Assembly: GCA_963924555.1 (NCBI GenBank)
Contig: OZ004589.1
Span: 248,001 to 312,000 of the forward strand
DNA from: Crambe crambe
Lineage: Eukaryota; Porifera; Demospongiae; Poecilosclerida; Crambeidae
DNA: 64,000 nt
Direction: 5' to 3'
The position numbers were made by a program, and so were the translations under genes. This document shows positions 46,486 through 58,500 of the stretch, piece after piece. How positions within the stretch are numbered: position 1 is the first letter of the stretch; each line of letters opens with the position of its first letter. The notes below the pieces were generated by a model. That model saw nothing but the letters and a program-made list of their open reading frames with translations, made no database searches and was not told the origin of the DNA.

Positions 46486-49193
46486 ATGTTGCTGATTGCT
46501 TTCTTTTTGCTAGGATTCTGTCAGTGTGGTAAGTGGTTAGGGTTAGGGTTAGGGTTAGGGCTAACTATTAGCTAGAATATATACAGTTATCTAGTTATAG
46601 CAGCAGTTGTGGAAGGCCATAATTTTAATAGCTAGCTAGCTGACTATTCTTTGAATCATGATGTGATCTGTATCTAACAGCTTCAGCTCAGACTGCAATA
46701 TCAGAGACTGGTCATTTGACATGGTCTAGTCGCTACAGCCATGGAAGAGAATTCTCTTGTCCAGGGGAATTGGTCAACTTCACTTGTACTTTGAAAACCT
46801 TAGTCCACAACTTCTTTATCAAATCTGATAAAGTGGATGTAAGCCATACATTGACTCTTACCAATCTGAGGGTCCATCCTCATATTTCTTCATCTTTCAC
46901 ATTTGATGGAAGGGTTATCAACGAGGATCGTATATTAAGTTATTTCTTTTTTACTGCCGATGCATCTACTATGGGACGTGTATTAAACGTAACATGCATA
47001 GATCCTGTTCTAAGTGACCGAGGAAACCGAACTATATTAGCAACAATTAGCAACGATTGTAGTAATATTGATAATACTTCAAGATTTTCTGCTTTGCAGT
47101 TTTCAACTCCTAAAGAGAACGGAAGAGATTTCAACTGTAATGGCGAGCTAGTTCGTTTCAACTGTAGTCTGAATACTATTATCCACAGATACTCATTTAC
47201 TACTGATAGTCGCAGAGTAAATTTTGTAGAACGCATAAGCATATATGACCTAATGAGAAACAACGTCCCCCGTAATATTTCACGGTTCAACATCCTTCTT
47301 GATGGAAGAATCATTGATGGGAATTACATAACCAGCTCCTTAACTTTTACTGCACGTAATGATTTTGGACGTATGTATAGTGTTACATGTTCAGATCCCA
47401 TTAATCGTGACACGAGAAGACAAACCTTAACAGTAGAAATAAGATGTAAGTTTCTATGTAGGGTAGCTAATCAGGAATTTTAATAACAATAACAACAACT
47501 GAGGAGTAAATAACTCTTGTTTGTTTGTTAGATGGTACTACTAGACAATGGACTTTTGCACCCACCTATCCTCTAAGTCGTCACAAGCTGTCAATTCTCA
47601 GAATAGTTTCTGACATCGACCCCTATTATAGGGCATGTGTGTTCAATATTAGCATTGTGGCAGTGAATGATTCTTCTTTGAGATGCATTAGTGATCAAAA
47701 TGCTACCATCATACCGTGTTCACCCATCAACTTTTGTGAAAAGAGGTCGGTTTTACTTCGAGGATTTTACTCTACTGGTTTCAGGTCCCTCTTATTTCAT
47801 TCACATACAACTATCAACCACACAATAAAGATTTCAAATGGTAACTAATTCCATGAGCTAGCTACAACTGTATTATTAATCTTCATACATGCAGTGGACT
47901 TTTTCCCCTGCCCACTATCTGCTCAGTCATATCAGTACAGTGATGGGAAATTGGAATTCGAAGTAATATGGGAGGTCTGTCTTGATTTAAGAGAATGAGG
48001 AGGAGGAGGCTGTTAGCAATAGCGAACAATTTCAGAGTTTCAAAATCTGAACTCTCCTCATACTCCAGGCTTACTTGCTGATTGAGTACAGTCCATGGAA
48101 CCTCCAATAAAGGACCCTCCAAGAAAAAAATAACTTCCCAATAAAGCTAAGGATGCCCCTTTTCCATAGCATTAGTACATTTTTAACCTCCAAGAAAAGG
48201 TCAACCTCTCTATACAAAGGACAAAGTTTTTGGTTGATCACAAAGTGTCCTTTACTCGGAGGTTTCACATACTACCTACAAGGTGTAACAATGTTTGCTT
48301 AATTAATTTTGCAGCCAGCAGATGACTCTATAATGACTGGAGACAGGATCACAGTCCAAGGTTTGTTAGCTGGGGAACCATCAGGAAATGCAACAGTGTC
48401 CACCAACAGAGCACTAGTGAGGTTCCATACTCTGCAACCTGTCTTCCAACTCCAACAAACCACTATTTCAGTCAATATCACGCTGATTTTCAAAAATGAC
48501 ATTTGCTTTGACACTGATAGTACAATGTTTGAAGGTGCAGTATATAAAAGCTGTGTAATTTAAAGATTATCTCATTGTTGTTATTGTTTCAGTAACAAAT
48601 GCTATTACTGTGTCACAAGACGAGGGTGGTGATTCAACTGTTCACTTTCACCCTCTACTTTTTCCCAGAGGGAAACCTCATGAAGTATTAGTCACCGTGA
48701 CATGCTACAATAACAACATCCCATATAAATCATCCTCCGCCTATGCCTATGACAGGGGGAGAGATCTAAAACTTCCATTGGTGTCAACTGGAAACTGTTC
48801 TTTCATTGCACAGCTTCTATCAGCCACCAACAAACCCATAGGCTTTCCTGTCACTGGACAAGGTAATTTATTATACATGCAAGCCCTCCTAATCAAAGAG
48901 TAAATACTAGGTCTGCTTGCATTGCCCATCTATAACTAGCAAGTTGCAAATCCTGATGGTGTGGCTACAAGGCTAAAATTAATGAATTCCTCTGTTTTTC
49001 AATTCCAGTACTACTGACAACAGGACCTGCAGCCGCTAATGTCACTGACTTTCTCTCCTTGAGCTCTGGTACCATTTTCTCCTACATGTTTGTAACAACT
49101 GCAGTGGCCCTACCCTTTGGAGTCTTTTTGGGAATAATATATATGTATTCATGGGAGAAAACTAAATATCTACCCCATAAAAAGTATATGTAG
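46486..49193 (+). CDS. Ig-like transmembrane receptor B, tandem paralogue of receptor A
   Basis: Seven exons (46486-46528, 46681-47445, 47532-47840, 47895-47974, 48315-48534, 48593-48862, 49009-49193) give 623 residues. A signal peptide (MLLIAFFLLGFCQC) is followed by two Ig-like domains encoded in one exon, each with the shared motif G-R-(E/D)-F-x-C-x-G-E-L-V-x-F-x-C. The next segments match receptor A in order and intron phase: FCEKRSVLL vs FCHRTRYML, DDSIMTGDRIT vs DELIMTGNNME, and SAYAYDRGRDLKLPLV vs ASYAYGGGKELTALVE. The last exon gives a short stalk, a membrane helix (MFVTTAVALPFGVFLGIIYMY) and only about 15 cytoplasmic residues. It thus lacks the mucin stalk and repeat tail of receptor A. 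Ligand unknown. Confidence 0.85.
46535..46560. repeat. Interstitial telomere-type repeat (TTAGGG)4
   Basis: Four exact GGTTAG units plus GG, beginning six bases inside intron 1 of receptor B, right after its GTAAGT donor. Confidence 0.95.
48097..48266. mobile_element. Inverted-repeat element family B, fullest copy
   Basis: Left end GGAACCTCCAATAAAGGAC (48097-48115) matches the reverse complement of the right end gtcctttactcggaggtttc (48247-48266) with few mismatches. About 170 bases, non-coding, in receptor B intron 4. Confidence 0.8.
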
Positions 49194-49403
49194 ATAATAA
49201 TCAGTTATTATAAATTGTTATCTTTTTGGTATAAATGATATTATGATATTAGCAACATTACAGTCATGTTCTGTTACACTGTGAACCTGATGATTGACAT
49301 TGCATGGTGCAGTACAGCTGGTAGGTATAAGTGATCCATTAGCATTGCTCCATTCTGATTCTCTTGAGGGGATGTGTGAAAGGGATTCCTTGTTGGTGCT
49401 GTC
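49194..49403. other. Convergent 3' intergenic region
   Basis: Between the receptor B stop (plus) and the predicted RAVER-like stop (minus). No independent frame. Confidence 0.4.
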
Positions 49404-52079
49404 CTATGTATGGCACATCATACACACAATCGTAACCCCATCCCATCCCCTCATCATGAACGGGGAGTGTCTCTTCTTTGGAAGCGTGTCTCTTCCCTAG
49501 CAATGAGTGGTCCATCATAGCAAGCTAAAATATTTTGTTTGAAAAAGGAATAATTTTTGTCTTATATAATAATGACTACAGCCCTTTTAGATTGAGAGGT
49601 TTGTCCTCTTTTGGTCCACTAACTTTTATAGACAACCTCTCAGTCATACATACATACCTGGACTTCATGTGTCATGTGAGGTTGTGGCAGAAGAGAGTTC
49701 CTCCTTGGGGGCATGGGACACTCCTCACTGCTCCCTTCCTCAGTCTTCCCGACCCACTGAGAGAGATGGTGCTGCTCTGAGATGCTACTGCCTCCGTCCT
49801 GCAGAGGACACACATCCTGAGAAGTACCATTGGAACTGTTCTCCTCCATCTTTTCAGGAGTGGCATAGTGAGAAGGAGATGAAATGTTTCCATGAGAATC
49901 ATATGAAATGTTTCCATGAGAATCATAACGGCTGATGATGGAAGGAGGATAGAGACTGTGACCAGGTAGATTCTGAGGAGTATTCTACAATAATTATCAA
50001 ATATGACACTGCATAAGTCACAAACAAAATAAAACAAACAAACAAACAAACAATAACAATAACAATAACAAAACAAAAACTCACCCCTTTGTATATTGTG
50101 CTTACCAAGTGTGTGAGTGATGCTGTCTTTCTGAGATGAAGCACCATGGTGGCACCACTACCAGTATGGGTGGATTGAGCATTGGTGATGTCTCCCAGGG
50201 GGCATGGTTTGCTTCTGATATCCCTCTCACTCACACTGCGTCCTTGAAGTGGCATCCCATGCAGAAACATGTGGTGAGGGGGTTGGAGGTTCTCGGGGAA
50301 GGTAGGAAGCAAAGGTCGATTTAAAATCTAAAAACATCATAATCATATATTTTTGCACTAGCTATTGACAAGGTGGTCTCACATTGTGGGGTACTGGAGT
50401 TGACTTGTGCTGGAGGATGCAGGCACCATGACGACATGGCATGCCGAAGGACACTCGGATCTCTTGGCCGGCGAATATAGCTCCACTCAGAGCTGACTGG
50501 GCACACTCAGCTTCTTGGGAAGATCCCATGTCCACAAAGGCAAATCCCCGAGAAGCACCAGTGCCTGCAGCCAGTGCAATCTAAAAAGAATGAGTACAGC
50601 AAAACCTCCGATAAAGGATAGGGACAAACCTCTCAATGAAAGACAGCCTTTGTATATACACTCTATTACAAAATAACTTCCAAAAGAGGACAACCTCTCT
50701 ACAAAGGACACCCAAGTGTGTGTCCAGTATTCAGAACCAAATATATTCTATGCAAAAAGGGGGGGGGGGGGGGGGGGGGGGGACAATTCCCACTTATTAC
50801 ATGACTCCATGTACACGCTTGATTACTTATTCTTACTTCTCACCTGGCAAAAGTTAACACTGCCATATTTAGCAAAGACACCCTTGAGCTTGCTGTCGTC
50901 ATGGAAGCCCTTGGAGAGTCGATCCACAAAGAGCGTTTCGGAGTGGAGATCTTCACACATCTGCATCCCATTATCAGCGAAATCCACTCTCAAACTACGC
51001 AAGCCAACCACTTGAGTTGCCATATGCTGCTTTGCCAGTAAAGCTTCTTCTCTTAGTATAAACTCGATAAATCCATAGCCTTTATGCAGTCCAGTTTTGG
51101 GACTGTACACTACAAGACATCGGAGGATGTCCCCATATGGCCTAAAGAGGTGAGCAAGGTCTTCACGGGTGAAGGTCAGAGGAAGATTCCCCACAAAGAG
51201 GAGAGAGTCAGGGTGACCGTAGCTGGCCGAGAGTTGGTGGTAGTTCAGGACAGTGCAATTGAGGAGAGCCAAAGTATCGCTGGCAGCATTGTGGTTGGGA
51301 AAAACTACTCGAACTGCAAATTAATACATGCACATTGTGAATAATCTTGTCCTTTCCCCAACATTGTTTTACCTGTTCCATCTTTCACTCTAGTGATAGG
51401 CAAGCATGACAGCTCAGAAAAGAAACTTGAAAGATTCTGCAAAGGGTTAAAAGTGATATCACATTAGCTAATCTATAGGGTATCTAATTTACAACTATTT
51501 CGAAGGAAACTAATTTTCTGTTTGTGAACAGATGTGACACTATAGCTATTCACCTCATGATTGCTTTCTGGAGGTAAGCCAGAAATAATGAGCTTCCTTC
51601 TTTTCATGAACTCGCTCTCCATTTCATTCACTCTGGCTTCCTTCTCGGCAGCAGAGAGGCTAACCTCTTCAGTTTGCATGTCCACAGGACATGGGGGATC
51701 TCTTCGTCTAGGAACATTCTCCTTCCCTTGAGCACTGGAATTAGTGCAGTTGGGAACTTGCTGCAGACATAAATCCTAGCAATATACAACAATAAAGTAC
51801 CAATCAGCATCGTCAGGTGCTCTTGACATTATTTTTAAATTGCAAAGTCCCTGAAGCTTCCCATTCATGAAACATGCAGTTATATACCTTGTCCTTTGCT
51901 TGCTTGACTACTGCTCCTTCTGTGGCAGTCTTGGTTGGCTTGGCTGACTGAGAATGTGTCCTGTGGGATCGCTGTACCTCACATCCTTTTGGCTTTCTGC
52001 CCTTTGCTGAGTGATTCTGCTGATGCTGAGAAGAAGTTCTACCACTACTAGTAGTACTACTACCACCATGTTTCTTCAT
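49404..52079 (-). CDS. RAVER-type triple-RRM ribonucleoprotein
   Basis: Exons read: 51888-52079, 51554-51736, 51373-51436, 50844-51313, 50383-50580, 50106-50327, 49658-49984 and a less certain last exon at about 49404-49496. RAVER1/2 bind PTB and vinculin-type partners and modulate alternative splicing. Three RRMs are visible. RRM1 starts RRKLIISGLPPESNHE. RRM2 has LLFVGNLPLTFTREDLAHLF and KGYGFIEF. RRM3 has LFVDRLSKGFHDD and RGFAFVDM. The spacing between RRMs, the ESEFMKRRK entry and the LRVDFAD / IRVSFG ends are those of the RAVER family. A basic Ser-rich N-terminal tail and a low-complexity C-terminal half flank the RRMs. Orthology to RAVER1 or RAVER2 is not resolvable. The acceptor at 51737 was chosen because an upstream alternative brings a stop. 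Confidence 0.87.
50603..50738. mobile_element. Inverted-repeat element family B
   Basis: Left end aacctccgataaaggat, internal aacctctctacaaaggac, right end tgtccagtattcagaacc. Lies in a RAVER intron next to the poly-G run. A further partial match lies at about 49580-49643. Confidence 0.65.
50758..50782. repeat. Poly-G run
   Basis: About 24 consecutive G. It may be real or a length-uncertain assembly region. It is inside a RAVER intron. Confidence 0.95.
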
Positions 52080-52545
52080 GGCTGCAAAATAAAAGGATAA
52101 AACCTATATTTGAAAGCTAAAAAGACGACAGGAATTACCGGCTAGAGCCTTAGCTACTCACACTACTAGCTTCAATAGCTAAATGTTGCAACTCACTGAA
52201 CTGATCATTCAGCAAGAATTTTCCTGAGTGAGGTAACAGATTAACATCTAGCTACCACCTCTTTTCTTCTCACAGAAAAATACGAATACCGGACAACCAA
52301 TCCAAGAAATTACAACTCTTCACTAACGACACAACAATCCGCATCTCATGGAAGAAACAAGTTTCAAAAATACCGCCTCAGGCCGGTCAGCTGATCACGC
52401 TCGCGCGAAAAAATAAAAAAGTTTAAAGGTCAATGGTCAAAATGATAATTTATTGAGAAAGACACAAATAATATGTAGGAGAAAGGTGCAATTAGGGTGT
52501 GCAACCAATAAAAAGTTGGTGTGGTTCATCTAAGAATGGGTGTGG
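52080..52545. other. Intergenic, RAVER promoter and NUP155 3' end
   Basis: Holds tcgcgcgaaa at 52401-52410, an E2F-like site, in the stretch upstream of the RAVER start. No frame seen. Confidence 0.45.
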
Positions 52546-55500
52546 TTACATTGGCAGCTTCTGGATACTGCTCTGCAGCACACGGAGGTTAGATATGACT
52601 TGGGAAAGGTTTTGTGTGGAAGGAGAGAGAGTCTGCAGTTCAATCAAGTAGTGGCTTATGGCATCCAAAACACATGCATTGAACGATGGTCTACAATCAA
52701 CACAAGAAAGTAACACGTGAAAAGAATGACCACCAGCACATCATTACCTTTCATAAATACTGACAAATGAGGGATTGTGAACATAATCCATCAAGAGAGA
52801 GCAGAGAACGTCCAGAACGTGTAAAGGGTTGCCCCAGAACTGATGCTGAAAGAGAATATATAGAGACCAACATCAGAAGCATGATCACATTCTCACACAC
52901 AATCTTTTTACTTAGAGTCTTACCTTGGCTTTGAACATCTTGTCATAGATCTTGAAGAGAACAGTCATGGAGACACCTAGTTCCCTGAGCAAGCCATGGA
53001 CAGCAGTGACTTCCCAGCCCTTATTGCATGAATGTTGCTCCAGCATCAGTGCAAGGTATGCCACGGGGAAGAACCGTTCACTTCTGGAATAGATAGCTCC
53101 CAGGGACACAAGTTTGGATTGGACACTGCCGAACTGAACATTGGGTGACGTCCCAGCACTCATCAACACTAGAGCACAGATTGTATCATGCAATAATGCA
53201 AAAGCAGTGCAGGGACAACAGTCTAACACAGGACAAATGTCCAAGGCTAAACTACAGTTCATCAAGCCATTTTCCTGACACAGTGCAAATTCAGTACTAT
53301 GCCATTAAATGTCAGGTCAACTCCAATTTGACCCTGCAGTGTTTTTCATGCTTTCATTTTTGTGAAAAAAATTTCATCTGTGTTATAAGTTTCTACCTTT
53401 GTCAATGATGTCTCTCCAGAGTGACTCGATGAGTATAGGGTTGTGGTGTCCAGCACAGTGAATGATGCCCAACTTGCACTCTGCAAGGTCAAACTTTTCG
53501 GCAAAGTGCTCGTAGAGTTTAGTGATGTCCATCAGTTCTGAGTTGAGCTGGATGATAGCTGAGTCAACATCCATACTTCTAGGATGCAGCTTCAATGTAT
53601 CCAAAATATTCAACTGAATACGAGCAACCTGGAATCAAAAATTGGTCTTAAGAGGACTGAAGGAAAAGGTTCAAACTTGTGCCAAATTCGGAGGGTTCCT
53701 ACACCTGCCCCTCAACTCATCTTTCCTATGAAGACTGAAGGAATTGTGCCAAATTTGAGAATGGAACTGAATTTGAAGAAGGGTTCCCACCCCTGCCCCT
53801 CAAAATTAACTCTCATCTTTCCTACGAAGACTGAAGGAATAGATTCAAAATTTGATAAGGGAGAGAGAATGGAATTGGATTACAGTGGAATAGAACAGAG
53901 TTTGGAGAGGATTTCCACCCCTGCTCCTCTAATTAGACCATTAATTACCTCCATCTTTTCCTCCAGTTCATGAAGGAACTCTCCCTCATGACTAGCCGAG
54001 GTCTGTTGATTGCAACTCTTGGCACACATCACTGCCCTTGAGATGTACTCAATCCGCTCATCAAGAGTAAGCTCAGTTCTAGAAGTAAATTGTCCCATAA
54101 TCAATGAAGGATGGGGAATATGGTAAAGGATGGTTAACTGACCCTTCCCTCTGAGCCAGCTGGTCTAGTATTCTTGCTGCTGCTCCATAATTGTTGTTCT
54201 TCTCGTAATAGCGCCACAGAAGGTCCAGAAGTTGACGATTGTTTTGCTGTTATTGAGAAACAGTGGTTTTGATTCAGATGCAAGCTATTTAGGAAAAGGG
54301 ACAACTTGGAAATCTCCCATTTTTATGACACCAATAACACTAAATGTGAACCCAAGCATTCAGTATGATGTCTAGACTCATTTTTCAGTGTTAAAATCTA
54401 ACACTGAAATTTTTAGCCATTTTTAGCCATTTTTTCACTTATCAAAAGGGAAATTTTTTTACAAGACCAATAACACTCAAATGTGTCAGCATGATGGCTA
54501 GACTCACTTTTGAGTGTAATTGGTTAATAAAAAATCAGAAATTCACGAAGTCTATAGATTTGGGAAATCTCAAAAGGCCTATTTTTGTATGTTACCAAGC
54601 TCCAAGTGGTCCTTTTCCTAGATCCCTACCTGGATGGCTATAGTGTATTTCAAATAGTCTTCAATGTAAGGTGTTTCCATCTAAAAAATGGACACTTTCT
54701 GGAGTGGATAGCAGGTGATAAATATTGGCTTTACCTCCACTAATCTGTCGGCAAGATTGATAGAGAGAAACCAACTGTATAAATTCACATGAAGCAGCTC
54801 ATCTTCAGAACTCAATGCCAAGGCAACCATCCTATCAAACTAAAAAATTAATAATAACAATAATTCCCTTGACAGCAACAAAATGATAAAAATACCACCA
54901 AGTTATAAATGTGGACAAACCTGTTTCCTGGGTGAGTCTCCTTCATCCTCTGGTTGTGGGGCAGGGGGCCCAGGACGTGATGGGAGAGGGAAAGGAGGAA
55001 TGGGTGCTTGATCCTTTGCAAGCAGATCTTTGAGAGCTGTTGTGATGCTCAAGTAGCTCTCTTGCCTGGAAATAAAGAGCAAAAGATATCGTTTTATCTT
55101 GTTATCTTGAATCCCCAAACACACCTCTCAAAGAAGGCCCTTTGGCCTGCTATGTCATCAGTGGGTTGTCCTGACTTGTAGAAATGGAGAGCAAGATTCT
55201 GGGGGTCTTTCTGACGAGCAACACACAGACACAGCTCCACCACACCTTCCAAGTACTGCAGGGACTGGTAGCGAGCACACACTGCCCGCAGATCCAGTTG
55301 GTGTGTCACCTGACTGTAAAACTGAATACAAAGAGTGGGCAATAATTAAAGTACACAGGTAGTCAAATCTACTTTATATAAGCAGACAAACAAATAAACA
55401 AACAAACAAACAAATAAACAAACAAACAGCCTATGTGGTGGTGGGCTTGTACCTTCAAAGACTGCCTTAGGTGGTTTAGCTGGTCAATTTTAGCCTGTGA

Positions 55501-58500
55501 GGCTGCTGCCATGGTGACTAACTCGTTAGCCTTATTTGTAATGGCATCATCATGTGAGAAGAGAGAAGGGGTTATCTCCCGTAATCGTTCACTGAGGATG
55601 TCAGAGAGGTTTGTGTCCCCAGCATGACGGGACAACAGGGAACTGATAAGTGCAGAGGTCAGCTGAAAGAGATACAGTTGGTAAAGAGTTTATGATTTAT
55701 CAATTGCAACTACTCACATCTTTTCCACTCAAAATCAGAAACCGAAAGTTTGCTGATTTTAACCTCTCTCTAACTTCCTATAAAGAAAAAAATTTCATGA
55801 TTGTCATATGACTACCACATGACTTCACCTGGGAGAGTCCACAGACTGTGAGGTGAAGCTGGTACTCACAGATGAGGTTCCAGAGAGAAAGACACTCGTA
55901 GCAACATACCACCAACTGGTATAAGAATCGTGTTGAGTCATACTCTTGTATGCTGGCTTCAGGCCTTTGCTGCTGTATGACTGATTGCTGACTGTGCAGT
56001 GGACTATCAGCTGCAAAACTAGAAAAACAAACCAGTACATGATGTTAATGTACTAGTTAATACTATAACTTATCACCTTCTTTCCAGTGGAGGGGATAAA
56101 AGCTGAGAATTTCTTTCAAAGAAGGCCTTGAACCTGTAGATTTGCTCTAGAAACACCTTCAGCTCATCAAATGAATATCTGCTGTAGAACTAAACCACAA
56201 GCCAAAACATTATTCATTAATCAAAGGAATGAACAGTATGTATACAGGAATAATAACCACATATCACTATGTGGGGGTATAGCTCAGTGGTAGAGCATTT
56301 GACTGCAGATCAAAGGGTCCCTGGTTCAAATCCGGGTGCCCCCTCCAATCTTTTTTTCTTCCTTCCCATATTCTTCTAACCCACTTTTCAACTCTTTTTT
56401 TACCTTGCTCCTCTAACCCATTCCTCACTATTTTTCACATTTTAACCCCTTCTAACCTGCTCCTCTGGCTGATTTCTTGTGGGTGGTTGTGAACCAATAA
56501 CCTTCTCATTCCACAAAGGTCTGAGAAGTCGAGCCAAGTACCGACAAAGACCATTATGTCTCCCAGATAGTTGCACTTCTGGACCAACCACAGCCCTTCC
56601 TAGAGTCATTCCGAAGTTTGGTGTCTGCATTCCATACTGCCCTTGTGGTCCTGTTCCATATACTCCCTGTGGTGGAGTTCCATATTGTCTCTGGGAGTCA
56701 GTTTGCAGGGGAGGGCTGCCATGTAGTGCAGTGTTTTGTTGCTGTTGAGGTGAGTGGCCACTGTAATACCCACCAGGAGAAGTTTGCATAGGTGAGACTC
56801 CACCCACCTGCATCCCGCCTCCAGCCCCTCCGCCAACTGGAGTAATCATACGAGGCTCCCCACCAAATTTGAAGAAAGCCTCAGTAGCCCACTGAGACAC
56901 CTAAAATGGTGAGATTAGATGATGCACTTTTCAGAAAATGCAGGATCTCCCCAGATATCTACCCAGCCACTATGCCTTCAGTTCTTCCCCTATGCCTAAT
57001 ATCTTTCACCACAATGTCATTACTGATGGCTGCATATCACATAATCATTGGACCACTCTCCTTCGTGGTGATCATGGTCTTCCCCCAAGAACCCTGAAAA
57101 TGTAGGTGCATTGCATGCACATGTATATACCTGCTGATTGGATCCAGTGGCCAGGATGAGGCACATGGCAGAAGCCTGGGTTTCCTGTAAAAACACACAA
57201 ACACACTTCCTTCAAATAGCAGCTTGCTACATTCATCTCCTTCCCTCCCTCCTGTGCCTGACTGACTCACCCGATGGAGTTTGAAGAAGGCTTGAACAGC
57301 TTCCGAGTTCCCTCCTTTGCCCATCTCCAAGAGATACTGCAACTGGTCAACCGGTCGTTGCTTGGAAATGATATAACTTCCCTGAGTACTGACCACTATG
57401 AACTCTCGTGAGGGGTGAGCATGTTGTGTAACCACTGCCGGGGGGAGGGGGGAGGGGGAGGCAATTGCTTCCAGTTCCCCTTCTTCTATGGTCTCGGCTA
57501 TAGCCCATGTCTGTCCATTAAGAGGTAGGCTAACCTATGGAATGTATCACATGACTTCAATACAGAGATCATATGACTTCAATACAGAGATCACATGATA
57601 CATACATGAGACTCCAATAGAGTTGATTGGAAAGGGAATGAGTCTGGATCAATAATCCACAGCATGTCCTTCTCCTCAGATTGAGCGGCCGAGAGAACCA
57701 AAGTACCTACACAGCAAAGCAGAAACACTCCTTTTGGAAGGATCCTTCTATCATGCCTCAAAACTCCTCACCTCTTCTGTAAAAGGACTGATGTACAGTG
57801 TTGCCAGGGCGATGAGCGGACGAGGAAGGGGAAAATCCCGGAGGAAGACGAATATGGACCAGTGCCAAGAGGGAGGGGCGAGCTGCAACCCCATTAGGGG
57901 TGGTCGTGAAATAGAAGCGGACTCCTGCAAAGGAAGAGAAGAGAGTGTGCAACGAAAGTCAATTCCCGACCATTAATAGCAAAAAAAGACACTTTTTAAA
58001 AACTATGTGATGTGACCTGAAAGACACAATTATGTATGTACCTGCTTGGGAGACAGCTAGAAGGTGAAGAGTGCTTGATTCAGAGCAGGGAATGACAGAG
58101 AGGCTGACCAGAGGTTTGAATAAGTTCTTATCGTGTGTGCGGAGAATGGTAGCTGCTCGCTGAGCGATTGTCTCGACTGACATGGATGTAACTTTAGCCA
58201 TATCTCTCCCATCAACACCGAGGTCATATACCTGTGGATTCAAACTCAGGAACATGCCAAGGAAAAGGGGTGTGGCTTACAGATATGGTGTTGCCATTGC
58301 TACGGGAGTAGAGGATTTGACGAGAACTATCTGCCACCAGCTGCATGACAGGATCTGCAAAAAAAAAAAAAAGAAGTTAATTCAAATGCTGCACAGGGGG
58401 AACAAGGGGGAGGGGCCAGAGGGTTCAAAGTTCATTGCAATGTGAAGCCTGCAAGGGCAAAGAACTTAAGCTTGATTAATAGGGAACTACCCACAATATA

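Noticed and set aside
50758..50782. Poly-G run as a functional G-quadruplex
   Set aside because: A homopolymer next to a mobile element is more simply slippage or an assembly length error; no evidence of function.
51737..51777. Earlier start of the second RAVER exon at 51777
   Set aside because: The frame from 51777 that joins the RRM1 frame meets a TAA; the acceptor at 51737 keeps the frame open.
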